Assembly: GCF_026651875.1 (NCBI RefSeq) | Contig: NZ_CP104070.1 | Coordinates: 1 to 39,760 of the forward strand | Direction of reading: 5' to 3' | DNA length: 39,760 nucleotides | Source of the DNA: Alicyclobacillus fastidiosus | GTDB taxonomy: Bacteria > Bacillota > Bacilli > Alicyclobacillales > Alicyclobacillaceae | Shown: positions 10,231 through 19,169 of the stretch, in pieces | Position numbering within the stretch: the first letter of the stretch is position 1 | How the letters are laid out: every line of letters begins with the position of its first letter | The notes under the pieces: model-generated | What the model was told of the DNA's origin: nothing | The model's database searches: none | What the model saw: only the letters and a program-made list of their open reading frames with translations | Position numbers and translations under genes: made by a program

Positions 10231-10459
10231 GTCCGAGCTCGCGAGCTCGTCGACAGCGACACACTTGCATCGGATGCAGCCCGGTTAACGTGCCGGCACG
10301 GCCTGGGTAACCAGGTATTTTGTCCACATAACCGTGCGCAAAATGTTGTGGATAAGCAGGACACAGCAGCAATCCACAGCAGGCATACAACCGCACACCG
10401 AGGTTACTCCGTTCTACAGGTTACGACGACATGTCAATACTTGCCCTTGACAGGCATTG

Positions 10460-10955
10460 ATGGAATCGTAGTCTCACGCTGATAGTCTGATCGACAATAC
10501 AAGTGGGACCGTGGTCCCAGACCGATAATCAGACCGACAACACGAGTGGGATCGTGGTCCCAGACTAATAATCAGACCGACGATACGAGTGGGACCGTGG
10601 TCCCAGACTAATAATCAGACCGACGATACGAGTGGGACCGTGGTTCCAGACTAATAATCAGACCGACGATACGAGTGGGACCGTGGTCCCAGACTAATAA
10701 TCAGACCGACGATACGAGTGGGACCATGGTCCCAGACTAATAATCAGACCGACGATACGAGTGGGACCGTGGTCCCAGTCTGATTATCAGACCGACGATA
10801 CGAGTGGGACCGTGGTCCCAGACTAATAATCAGACCGACGATACGAGTGGGACCGTGGTCCCAGACTAATAATCAGACCGACGATACGAGTGGGACCGTG
10901 GTCCCAGTCTGATTATCAGACCGACGATACAAGTGGAACAGTGGGCCCAGAGAGA
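10460..10955. repeat. sopC: F plasmid sopC centromere, 43-bp direct repeats
   Basis: About ten to eleven tandem copies of a 43-bp unit run across this region. Each contains the inverted repeat TGGGACCGTGGTCCCA, which is the SopB binding site. The outermost copies are diverged (for example GTGGAACAGTGGGCCCAG near 10933). The F plasmid centromere nucleates SopB spreading and ties the plasmid to the SopA ATPase for partition. It lies directly downstream of sopB, as in F. Confidence 0.97.
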
Positions 10956-11038
10956 ATATTCAGGCCAGTTATGCTTTCTGGCCTGTAACAAAGGACATTA
11001 AGTAAAGACAGATAAACGTAGACTAAAACGTGGTCGCA

Positions 11039-12010
11039 TCAGGGTGCTGGCTTTTCAAGTTCCTTAAGAATGGCCTCAATTTTCTCTATACACTCAGTTG
11101 GAACACGAGACCTGTCCAGGTTAAGCACCATTTTATCGCCCTTATACAATACTGTCGCTCCAGGAGCAAACTGATGTCGTGAGCTTAAACTAGTTCTTGA
11201 TGCAGATGACGTTTTAAGCACAGAAGTTAAAAGAGTGATAACTTCTTCAGCTTCAAATATCACCCCAGCTTTTTTCTGCTCATGAAGGTTAGATGCCTGC
11301 TGCTTAAGTAATTCCTCTTTATCTGTAAAGGCTTTTTGAAGTGCATCACCTGACCGGGCAGATAGTTCACCGGGGTGAGAAAAAAGAGCAACAACTGATT
11401 TAGGCAATTTGGCGGTGTTGATACAGCGGGTAATAATCTTACGTGAAATATTTTCCGCATCAGCCAGCGCAGAAATATTTCCAGCAAATTCATTCTGCAA
11501 TCGGCTTGCATAACGCTGACCACGTTCATAAGCACTTGTTGGGCGATAATCGTTACCCAATCTGGATAATGCAGCCATCTGCTCATCATCCAGCTCGCCA
11601 ACCAGAACACGATAATCACTTTCGGTAAGTGCAGCAGCTTTACGACGGCGACTCCCATCGGCAATTTCTATGACACCAGATACTCTTCGACCGAACGCCG
11701 GTGTCTGTTGACCAGTCAGTAGAAAAGAAGGGATGAGATCATCCAGTGCGTCCTCAGTAAGCAGCTCCTGGTCACGTTCATTACCTGACCATACCCGAGA
11801 GGTCTTCTCAACACTATCACCCCGGAGCACTTCAAGAGTAAACTTCACATCCCGACCACATACAGGCAAAGTAATGGCATTACCGCGAGCCATTACTCCT
11901 ACGCGCGCAATTAACGAATCCACCATCGGGGCAGCTGGTGTCGATAACGAAGTATCTTCAACCGGTTGAGTATTGAGCGTATGTTTTGGAATAACAGGCG
12001 CACGCTTCAT
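11039..12010 (-). CDS. sopB: F plasmid partition protein SopB (ParB family)
   Basis: A 323-residue protein of full length for F SopB, starting [20 protein letters not shown] and ending [10 protein letters not shown]. It binds the sopC repeats, spreads along DNA, and stimulates the SopA ATPase so that daughter plasmids separate. The N-terminal part holds the SopA-interacting region and a ParB-type CTP-binding core (GSRRRKAA near residue 120). The central part has the helix-turn-helix that reads the 16-bp inverted repeat, and the C-terminus dimerises. Its ATG overlaps the sopA stop (TAATG), showing translational coupling. I see no frameshift. Confidence 0.97.
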
Positions 12011-13176
12011 TATCTAATCTCCCAGCGTGGTTTAATCAGACGATCGAAAATTTCATTGCAGACAGGTTCCCAAATAGAAAGAGCATTTCTCCAGGCACCA
12101 GTTGAAGAGCGTTGATCAATGGCCTGTTCAAAAACAGTTCTCATCCGGATCTGACCTTTACCAACTTCATCCGTTTCACGTACAACATTTTTTAGAACCA
12201 TGCTTCCCCAGGCATCCCGAATTTGCTCCTCCATCCACGGGGACTGAGAGCCATTACTATTGCTGTATTTGGTAAGCAAAATACGTACATCAGGCTCGAA
12301 CCCTTTAAGATCAACGTTCTTGAGCAGATCACGAAGCATATCGAAAAACTGCAGTGCGGAGGTGTAGTCAAACAACTCAGCAGGCGTGGGAACAATCAGC
12401 ACATCAGCAGCACATACGACATTAATCGTGCCGATACCCAGGTTAGGCGCGCTGTCAATAACTATGACATCATAGTCATGAGCAACAGTTTCAATGGCCA
12501 GTCGGAGCATCAGGTGTGGATCGGTGGGCAGTTTACCTTCATCAAATTTGCCCATTAACTCAGTTTCAATACGGTGCAGAGCCAGACAGGAAGGAATAAT
12601 GTCAAGCCCCGGCCAGCAAGTGGGCTTTATTGCATAAGTGACATCGTCCTTTTCCCCAAGATAGAAAGGCAGGAGAGTGTCTTCTGCATGAATATGAAGA
12701 TCTGGTACCCATCCGTGATACATTGAGGCTGTTCCCTGGGGGTCGTTACCTTCCACGAGCAAAACACGTAGCCCCTTCAGAGCCAGATCCTGAGCAAGAT
12801 GAACAGAAACTGAGGTTTTGTAAACGCCACCTTTATGGGCAGCAACCCCGATCACCGGTGGAAATACGTCTTCAGCACGTCGCAATCGCGTACCAAACAC
12901 ATCACGCATATGATTAATTTGTTCAATTGTATAACCAACACGTTGCTCAACCCGTCCTCGAATTTCCATATCCGGGTGCGGTAGTCGCCCTGCTTTCTCG
13001 GCATCTCTGATAGCCTGAGAAGAAACCCCAACTAAATCCGCTGCTTCACCTATTCTCCAGCGCCGGGTTATTTTCCTCGCTTCCGGGCTGTCATCATTAA
13101 ACTGTGCAATGGCGATAGCCTTCGTCATTTCATGACCAGCGTTTATGCACTGGTTAAGTGTTTCCATGAGTTTCAT
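12010..13176 (-). CDS. sopA: F plasmid partition ATPase SopA (ParA family)
   Basis: An intact 388-residue protein starting [15 protein letters not shown]. An upstream in-frame ATG at 13185 would add MFR, but that ATG lies in the Shine-Dalgarno AAAGGATG, so the start at 13176 is preferred. An N-terminal helix-turn-helix ([20 protein letters not shown]) binds the sop operator. The deviant Walker A motif KGGVYKT is followed by a Walker B-like VIVIDSAPN. SopA forms ATP-dependent gradients on the nucleoid that move SopB-sopC complexes, and with SopB it represses its own operon. Confidence 0.97.
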
Positions 13177-13189
13177 TCTGAACATCCTT

Positions 13190-13290
13190 TAATCATTGCT
13201 TTGCGTTTTTTTATTAAATCTTGCAATTTACTGCAAAGCAACAACAAAATCGCAAAGTCATCAAAAAACCGCAAAGTTGTTTAAAATAAG
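13190..13290 (-). promoter_or_regulatory. sopAB promoter and SopA operator
   Basis: Upstream of sopA are repeated GCAAAG/CTTTGC hexamers (CTTTGCG at 13199-13205, then GCAAAGC, CGCAAAG and CGCAAAG to about 13277) in AT-rich sequence. These are the known SopA binding words of F. They account for autorepression of the operon. Confidence 0.8.
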
Positions 13291-13319
13291 AGCAACACTA
13301 CAAAAGGAGATAAGAAGAG

Positions 13320-13530
13320 CACATACCTCAGTCACTTATTATCACTAGCGCTCGCCGCAGCCGTGTAACCGAGCATAGCGAGCGAACTGGCGAGGAAGCA
13401 AAGAAGAACTGTTCTGTCAGATAGCTCTTACGCTCAGCGCAAGAAGAAATATCCACCGTGGGAAAAACTCCAGGTAGAGGTACACACGCGGATAGCCAAT
13501 TCAGAGTAATAAACTGTGATAATCAACCCT
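13320..13530. other. F plasmid spacer between sop promoter and incC
   Basis: F-derived sequence with no gene. It includes an inverted-repeat-rich patch around 13345-13395 (AGCGCTCGCCGC and later AGCGAGCGAACTGGCGAGG) of unknown purpose in the vector. Confidence 0.6.
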
Positions 13531-13539
13531 CATCAATGA

Positions 13540-13765
13540 TGACGAACTAACCCCCGATATCAAGTCACATGACGAAGGGAAAGAGAAGGAAATCAACTGT
13601 GACAAACTGCCCTCAAATTTGGCTTCCTTAAAAATTACAGTTCAAAAAGTATGAGAAAATCCATGCAGGCTGAAGGAAACAGCAAAACTGTGACAAATTA
13701 CCCTCAGTAGGTCAGAACAAATGTGACGAACCACCCTCAAATCTGTGACAGATAACCCTCAGACT
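13540..13765. repeat. incC: incC iterons of F
   Basis: Five direct repeats of the type TGTGACAAAxTxCCCTCA (for example at about 13598, 13689, 13720 and 13744) lie just downstream of repE. RepE monomers bind these as at ori2. They titrate or handcuff the initiator and so help hold the copy number at one to two. Confidence 0.88.
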
Positions 13766-14519
13766 ATCCTGTCGTCATGGAAGTGATATCGCGGAAGGAA
13801 AATACGATATGAGTCGTCTGGCGGCCTTTCTTTTTCTCAATGTATGAGAGGCGCATTGGAGTTCTGCTGTTGATCTCATTAACACAGACCTGCAGGAAGC
13901 GGCGGCGGAAGTCAGGCATACGCTGGTAACTTTGAGGCAGCTGGTAACGCTCTATGATCCAGTCGATTTTCAGAGAGACGATGCCTGAGCCATCCGGCTT
14001 ACGATACTGACACAGGGATTCGTATAAACGCATGGCATACGGATTGGTGATTTCTTTTGTTTCACTAAGCCGAAACTGCGTAAACCGGTTCTGTAACCCG
14101 ATAAAGAAGGGAATGAGATATGGGTTGATATGTACACTGTAAAGCCCTCTGGATGGACTGTGCGCACGTTTGATAAACCAAGGAAAAGATTCATAGCCTT
14201 TTTCATCGCCGGCATCCTCTTCAGGGCGATAAAAAACCACTTCCTTCCCCGCGAAACTCTTCAATGCCTGCCGTATATCCTTACTGGCTTCCGCAGAGGT
14301 CAATCCGAATATTTCAGCATATTTAGCAACATGGATCTCGCAGATACCGTCATGTTCCTGTAGGGTGCCATCAGATTTTCTGATCTGGTCAACGAACAGA
14401 TACAGCATACGTTTTTGATCCCGGGAGAGACTATATGCCGCCTCAGTGAGGTCGTTTGACTGGACGATTCGCGGGCTATTTTTACGTTTCTTGTGATTGA
14501 TAACCGCTGTTTCCGCCAT
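13764..14519 (-). CDS. repE: F plasmid replication initiator RepE
   Basis: A 251-residue protein of full length for F RepE, starting MAETAVINHKKRKNSPRIVQ and ending FSFRDITSMTTG. Monomers bind the ori2 iterons and open the origin together with DnaA. Dimers bind the inverted repeat in front of the gene and repress it. It has two winged-helix domains, as in other Rep_3 family initiators. The ATG lies immediately beside the operator-iteron region of ori2. I see no disruption. Confidence 0.97.
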   Translation of the reverse strand: MAETAVINHKKRKNSPRIVQSNDLTEAAYSLSRDQKRMLYLFVDQIRKSDGTLQEHDGICEIHVAKYAEIFGLTSAEASKDIRQALKSFAGKEVVFYRPEEDAGDEKGYESFPWFIKRAHSPSRGLYSVHINPYLIPFFIGLQNRFTQFRLSETKEITNPYAMRLYESLCQYRKPDGSGIVSLKIDWIIERYQLPQSYQRMPDFRRRFLQVCVNEINSRTPMRLSYIEKKKGRQTTHIVFSFRDITSMTTG

Positions 14520-14575
14520 GACAGATCCATGTGAAGTGTGACAAGTTTTTAGATTGTCACACTAAATAAAAAAGA
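14520..14575 (-). promoter_or_regulatory. repE promoter-operator
   Basis: The inverted pair GTGTGACAAG...TTGTCACAC directly upstream of repE matches the operator bound by RepE dimers in F. The overlapping AT-rich stretch holds the promoter. Confidence 0.8.
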
Positions 14576-14599
14576 GTCAATAAGCAGGGATAACTTTGT

Positions 14600-14850
14600 G
14601 AAAAAACAGCTTCTTCTGAGGGCAATTTGTCACAGGGTTAAGGGCAATTTGTCACAGACAGGACTGTCATTTGAGGGTGATTTGTCACACTGAAAGGGCA
14701 ATTTGTCACAACACCTTCTCTAGAACCAGCATGGATAAAGGCCTACAAGGCGCTCTAAAAAAGAAGATCTAAAAACTATAAAAAAAATAATTATAAAAAT
14801 ATCCCCGTGGATAAGTGGATAACCCCAAGGGAAGTTTTTTCAGGCATCGT
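14600..14850. other. ori2: F plasmid replication origin ori2 (oriS)
   Basis: Four GGGxxATTTGTCACA-type iterons lie at about 14618-14710. An AT-rich block (14757-14800) where strands open follows. Beside it, GTGGATAAGTGGATAA (about 14806-14821) gives two DnaA boxes. RepE acts here for single-copy replication. Confidence 0.93.
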
Positions 14851-14879
14851 GTGTAAGCAGAATATATAAGTGCTGTTCC

Positions 14880-15560
14880 CTGGTGCTTCCTCGCTCACTC
14901 GACCGGGAGGGTTCGAGAAGGGGGCACCCCCTTCGGCGTGCGCGGTCACGCGCACAGGGCGCAGCCCTGGTTAAAAACAAGGTTTATAAATATTGGTTTA
15001 AAAGCAGGTTAAAAGACAGGTTAGCGGTGGCCGAAAAACGGGCGGAAACCCTTGCAAATGCTGGATTTTCTGCCTGTGGACAGCCCCTCAAATGTCAATA
15101 GGTGCGCCCCTCATCTGTCAGCACTCTGCCCCTCAAGTGTCAAGGATCGCGCCCCTCATCTGTCAGTAGTCGCGCCCCTCAAGTGTCAATACCGCAGGGC
15201 ACTTATCCCCAGGCTTGTCCACATCATCTGTGGGAAACTCGCGTAAAATCAGGCGTTTTCGCCGATTTGCGAGGCTGGCCAGCTCCACGTCGCCGGCCGA
15301 AATCGAGCCTGCCCCTCATCTGTCAACGCCGCGCCGGGTGAGTCGGCCCCTCAAGTGTCAACGTCCGCCCCTCATCTGTCAGTGAGGGCCAAGTTTTCCG
15401 CGAGGTATCCACAACGCCGGCGGCCGGCCGCGGTGTCTCGCACACGGCTTCGACGGCGTTTCTGGCGCGTTTGCAGGGCCATAGACGGCCGCCAGCCCAG
15501 CGGCGAGGGCAACCAGCCGAGGGCTTCGCCCTGTCGCTCGACTGCGGCGAGCACTACTGG
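14880..15560. other. oriV: RK2 origin oriV (copy-control origin)
   Basis: Iterons of the form GCCCCTCATCTGTCA or GCCCCTCAAGTGTCA occur as a cluster of five (about 15084-15190) and a group of three (about 15310-15383). These are the TrfA binding sites of the broad-host-range plasmid RK2. DnaA-box-like TTATCCCC and TTGTCCACA lie between them, and a GC-rich block follows. No trfA is present, so this origin is silent unless the host supplies TrfA. This is the diagnostic part of inducible high-copy BAC vectors. Open frames here are not genes. Confidence 0.95.
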
Positions 15561-15569
15561 CTGTAAAAG

Positions 15570-15910
15570 GACAGACCACATCATGGTTCTGTGTTCATTA
15601 GGTTGTTCTGTCCATTGCTGACATAATCCGCTCCACTTCAACGTAACACCGCACGAAGATTTCTATTGTTCCTGAAGGCATATTCAAATCGTTTTCGTTA
15701 CCGCTTGCAGGCATCATGACAGAACACTACTTCCTATAAACGCTACACAGGCTCCTGAGATTAATAATGCGGATCTCTACGATAATGGGAGATTTTCCCG
15801 ACTGTTTCGTTCGCTTCTCAGTGGATAACAGCCAGCTTCTCTGTTTAACAGACAAAAACAGCATATCCACTCAGTTCCACATTTCCATATAAAGGCCAAG
15901 GCATTTATTC
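15570..15910. other. F-derived spacer downstream of resD
   Basis: F plasmid sequence between the oriV insertion and the end of resD, with no gene. It contains a short inverted repeat around GTTCTGTGTTCATTAGGTTG. I assign it to F because it runs directly into the resD 3' end. Confidence 0.6.
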
Positions 15911-16283
15911 TCAGGATAATTGTTTCAGCATCGCAACCGCATCAGACTCCGGCATCGCAAACTGCACCCGGTGCCGGGCAGCCACATCCAGCGCAAAAAC
16001 CTTCGTGTAGACTTCCGTTGAACTGATGGACTTATGTCCCATCAGGCTTTGCAGAACTTTCAGCGGTATACCGGCATACAGCATGTGCATCGCATAGGAA
16101 TGGCGGAACGTATGTGGTGTGACCGGAACAGAGAACGTCACACCGTCAGCAGCAGCGGCGGCAACCGCCTCCCCAATCCAGGTCCTGACCGTTCTGTCCG
16201 TCACTTCCCAGATCCGCGCTTTCTCTGTCCTTCCTGTGCGACGGTTACGCCGCTCCATGAGCTTATCGCGAATAAATACCTGT
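15911..16283 (-). pseudogene. resD: N-terminally truncated F resolvase ResD
   Basis: The C-terminal part of a tyrosine recombinase: VPVTPHTFRHSYAMHMLYAG contains the conserved H-x-x-R, and SISSTEVYTKVF contains the nucleophile tyrosine. In F, ResD resolves plasmid multimers. Here the N-terminal half is missing. The frame runs on to 16423 only by entering the upstream region of the Tn9-derived cat cassette in antisense, so those residues are not native. It is a leftover of vector construction and presumably inactive. The exact junction near 16283 is my estimate. Confidence 0.85.
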
Positions 16284-16339
16284 GACGGAAGATCACTTCG
16301 CAGAATAAATAAATCCTGGTGTCCCTGTTGATACCGGGA

Positions 16340-16476
16340 AGCCCTGGGCCAACTTTTGGCGAAAATGAGACGTTGATCGGCACGTAAGAGGTTCCAACTT
16401 TCACCATAATGAAATAAGATCACTACCGGGCGTATTTTTTGAGTTATCGAGATTTTCAGGAGCTAAGGAAGCTAAA
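16340..16476 (+). promoter_or_regulatory. cat promoter and leader
   Basis: The Tn9 (pACYC-type) cat upstream region runs from TTGATCGGCACGTAAGAGG to the ribosome binding site CAGGAGCTAAGG just before the ATG at 16477. It drives constitutive chloramphenicol resistance. Confidence 0.85.
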
Positions 16477-17135
16477 ATGGAGAAAAAATCACTGGATATA
16501 CCACCGTTGATATATCCCAATGGCATCGTAAAGAACATTTTGAGGCATTTCAGTCAGTTGCTCAATGTACCTATAACCAGACCGTTCAGCTGGATATTAC
16601 GGCCTTTTTAAAGACCGTAAAGAAAAATAAGCACAAGTTTTATCCGGCCTTTATTCACATTCTTGCCCGCCTGATGAATGCTCATCCGGAATTTCGTATG
16701 GCAATGAAAGACGGTGAGCTGGTGATATGGGATAGTGTTCACCCTTGTTACACCGTTTTCCATGAGCAAACTGAAACGTTTTCATCGCTCTGGAGTGAAT
16801 ACCACGACGATTTCCGGCAGTTTCTACACATATATTCGCAAGATGTGGCGTGTTACGGTGAAAACCTGGCCTATTTCCCTAAAGGGTTTATTGAGAATAT
16901 GTTTTTCGTCTCAGCCAATCCCTGGGTGAGTTTCACCAGTTTTGATTTAAACGTGGCCAATATGGACAACTTCTTCGCCCCCGTTTTCACCATGGGCAAA
17001 TATTATACGCAAGGCGACAAGGTGCTGATGCCGCTGGCGATTCAGGTTCATCATGCCGTTTGTGATGGCTTCCATGTCGGCAGAATGCTTAATGAATTAC
17101 AACAGTACTGCGATGAGTGGCAGGGCGGGGCGTAA
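16477..17135 (+). CDS. cat: Chloramphenicol acetyltransferase (apparent frameshift)
   Basis: Type I CAT of Tn9, the selection marker of the BAC. It acetylates chloramphenicol with acetyl-CoA and inactivates it. The span from ATG to TAA is 659 nt, one short of the 660 needed for 219 residues. The deletion is in the A-run after ATGGAG: six A where the normal MEKKITGYT start needs seven. As written, translation would give MEKKSLD and go out of frame. From 16674 onward the correct frame is intact, including the catalytic-histidine motif HHAVCDG near the end. A clone selected on chloramphenicol must have a working gene, so I infer a homopolymer sequencing error. Confidence 0.95.
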
Positions 17136-17340
17136 TTTTTTTAAGGCAGTTATTGGTGCCCTTAAACGCCTGGTTGCTACGCCTGAATAAGTGATAATAA
17201 GCGGATGAATGGCAGAAATTCGATGATAAGCTGTCAAACATGAGAATTGGTCGACGGCCCGGGCGGCCGCAAGGGGTTCGCGTTGGCCGATTCATTAATG
17301 CAGCTGGCACGACAGGTTTCCCGACTGGAAAGCGGGCAGT
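17136..17340. other. Post-cat vector spacer with NotI site
   Basis: pACYC/pUC-derived sequence with no gene. It holds the NotI site GCGGCCGC at 17263-17270, then the pUC stretch GCCGATTCATTAATGCAGCT that leads to the lac promoter. Confidence 0.8.
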
Positions 17341-17355
17341 GAGCGCAACGCAATT

Positions 17356-17464
17356 AATGTGAGTTAGCTCACTCATTAGGCACCCCAGGCTTTACACTTT
17401 ATGCTTCCGGCTCGTATGTTGTGTGGAATTGTGAGCGGATAACAATTTCACACAGGAAACAGCT
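17356..17464 (+). promoter_or_regulatory. lac promoter and operator
   Basis: The CAP site GTGAGTTAGCTCACTC is followed by -35 TTTACA (17391-17396), -10 TATGTT (17415-17420) and the lac operator starting AATTGTGAGCGGATAACAAT (17427). A Shine-Dalgarno AGGAAA precedes the ATG. It drives the split lacZ-alpha. Confidence 0.97.
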
Positions 17465-17542
17465 ATGACCATGATTACGCCAAGCTATTTAGGTGAGACT
17501 ATAGAATACTCAAGCTTGCATGCCTGCAGGTCGACTCTAGAG
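17465..17542 (+). CDS. lacZ: lacZ-alpha 5' part (split by the insert)
   Basis: Starts MTMITPSYLGETIEYSSLHA and continues through the HindIII, SphI, PstI, SalI and XbaI polylinker to BamHI. Its frame joins exactly to the 3' part at 9422 (GAG then GAT CCC). The stretch at 17476-17498 is the reverse-primer site characteristic of pCC1-type vectors. Confidence 0.93.
17487..17504 (+). promoter_or_regulatory. Altered SP6 promoter
   Basis: ATTTAGGTGAGACTATAG differs from the SP6 consensus ATTTAGGTGACACTATAG at one base (C to G). The same altered sequence is part of the pCC1 reverse-primer site, so it is a feature of the vector rather than an error here. Confidence 0.8.
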
Positions 17543-17547
17543 GATCC
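17542..17547. other. BamHI cloning junction (right)
   Basis: GGATCC ends the vector polylinker. Plant DNA (starting CACCAGGAAACAG after the site) follows. Together with 9421-9426 it delimits the 8.1-kb vector. Confidence 0.95.
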
Positions 17548-19000
17548 CACCAGGAAACAGCCTAGGAACACCAGAAAGTCTATCATCCAATCGCATCCAA
17601 TTCCTATCCATCGTACTAGATACAACAAAAATTGATAGTATTAGAGATAGATTAAATTACAGAGCACGAGATATGGGATAAAAACACTACCAGTATTCAT
17701 GTACATATATATATACATACACATATATATATCTACCAACCTAAAAAAACAAAACTCTTATATTAGTATTCTTTACAGAACACTGGGATTCTCTGTCCAC
17801 TGTCACTCTCTCTTAAGTCTAGTTCACTCCTTCTGAGCTCTAGCAGTTCACATGTGCTCCCAGCTCAACATTGTCATCACTACTAATGAAAAATCATCAT
17901 GTTTGTTTTGGCCTGCACCACATTTGCTCTAGCTAGTATTTAACAAATGCAGACATGATATAACAGACTACTTTCAGCAAGCCGTGAATAGTCATAGTGT
18001 GCGTTGCTACTTACTCGACTGTTATTCAGAATCATTGATGAGAGTCAATGTAACTCTTCTTCAACACTGCAATGGATAGTCAGGACATTTAGATTTGCAG
18101 AACAAGAATCTACAGCACTAACTACAAGAAACCAGTACCTGGTATGTGACAATACTACACTCACCTCATGAAGGTTTTTCTGCAACATGACAAGATTTCA
18201 ACTGAAAATAAGATCAATAAGAGTTTCACTATTTCAGTAAATTATTCATAAAATTGACCCATGTTCAAACCGAAGATAAAATCATGTAAATGATGCCTGA
18301 CTCGATATTTTAGGCACTCCAGATTATTACAAGCAGTGGGGTCCACAGGAGAAGTGGTATGATAATGTCAACATCATCATCATAAACACGAACATTTCAT
18401 CATCTATCTCTTCAGTGGTTAATATCAAGCAAATCACAACCCCAAATAACTCCATTTACATACTTGTTTTAATAAATTTTCGAAAGAGCCTTAGACCTAT
18501 ACCCTCATTTTTATACTTGTTTTAATGTTAAATGGGGTTAATTGGGACCCATTGAGGACGCATTTACAACCCTAGGCACATGAATAGAGGGTTGCAGGTC
18601 AAGAGGTCAATTCCAATAGAAAATAAGATCTTTGAGATATTCTTGCATCCATTTCTTCTTACTTCCACAAGCTCAAACACCTTACTCCCGTTAGGCAAAA
18701 GAGTAACATTCTAATATACTATCAAAATTTGGTTAGAACTTCTACTTTCCCAAATATACCAGTTTCTGTAACAAATTGACTTCCCAAATGGAACTGTAGC
18801 ATGCGAACTGCCATATTGATCTGATCATATGTTATCTGCCAGACAGTATACTCCCATCATTCATATCAATATCATATGTTTGAACAAAGTCACAAAACAT
18901 CTAGTACACAAATGCTCATATCATACTAAGAACAAGGAATAACCACAATGGCCTACCTGAAATTATCAATTTAATTTTAAGGAATTATGTAAACAGTTAC
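17548..19000. other. Plant intergenic or intronic DNA
   Basis: Non-repetitive-looking plant sequence of ordinary composition with a short (TA)n/(CATA)n patch at about 17700-17735. No long frame. If the exon at 19001-19110 is real, this stretch would hold the downstream introns and exons of that minus-strand gene, but I could not find another exon on that strand with confidence. Confidence 0.4.
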
Positions 19001-19110
19001 CTTAACAATTTTTCTGATGCAATCCTGGCAGCAGCAATAGTACGATGGTCAGGTACCCACTTTACTACACGTTGTGGATCAGATCGCATTTGAGAATGAA
19101 TCCTAATAAG
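19001..19110 (-). CDS. Putative internal exon of an unidentified plant gene
   Basis: On the minus strand TTGTTTTTCTAG at 19122-19111 is a good splice acceptor and AAG/GTAACTG at 19001/19000 is a good donor. The 110-bp exon between them is open in the frame LIRIHSQMRSDPQRVVKWVP followed by DHRTIAAARIASEKLL, starting in phase 0 and ending in phase 2. Composition and amino-acid content look like real coding sequence, unlike the surrounding AT-rich DNA. I do not recognise the protein. The flanking intron would contain the CACTA element at 19170-20191 and the LINE, so the gene may be very long or already broken. Confidence 0.5.
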
Positions 19111-19169
19111 CTAGAAAAACAAGAAAACAGAAAATAAAATGAGTGGTAGGAACTGGACCATAGTAAAAA

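Noticed and set aside
10460..10955. CRISPR-like regular repeats
   Set aside because: The repeats are contiguous 43-bp units with no unique spacers. They are the known sopC centromere of F.
15084..15383. Short regular repeats resembling a CRISPR array or riboswitch
   Set aside because: They are the TrfA-binding iterons of RK2 oriV in a vector.
15102..15641. Several open frames of 60-90 residues in the GC-rich vector region
   Set aside because: They overlap oriV iterons and are not known genes of RK2 or F.
16284..16423. N-terminal extension of the resD frame
   Set aside because: It is antisense reading of the Tn9 cat upstream region, created by vector construction.
9421..17547. Integration of a bacterial plasmid into a plant genome
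   Set aside because: Exact BamHI boundaries, a polylinker and engineered vector parts show cloning, not natural transfer.
18300..18365. Possible plus-strand mini-exon reading TPDYYKQWGPQEKW between ATTTTAG and GTATGA
   Set aside because: It is too short to support, lies on the opposite strand to the better exon at 19001-19110, and I do not recognise the protein. It may be worth a protein search.
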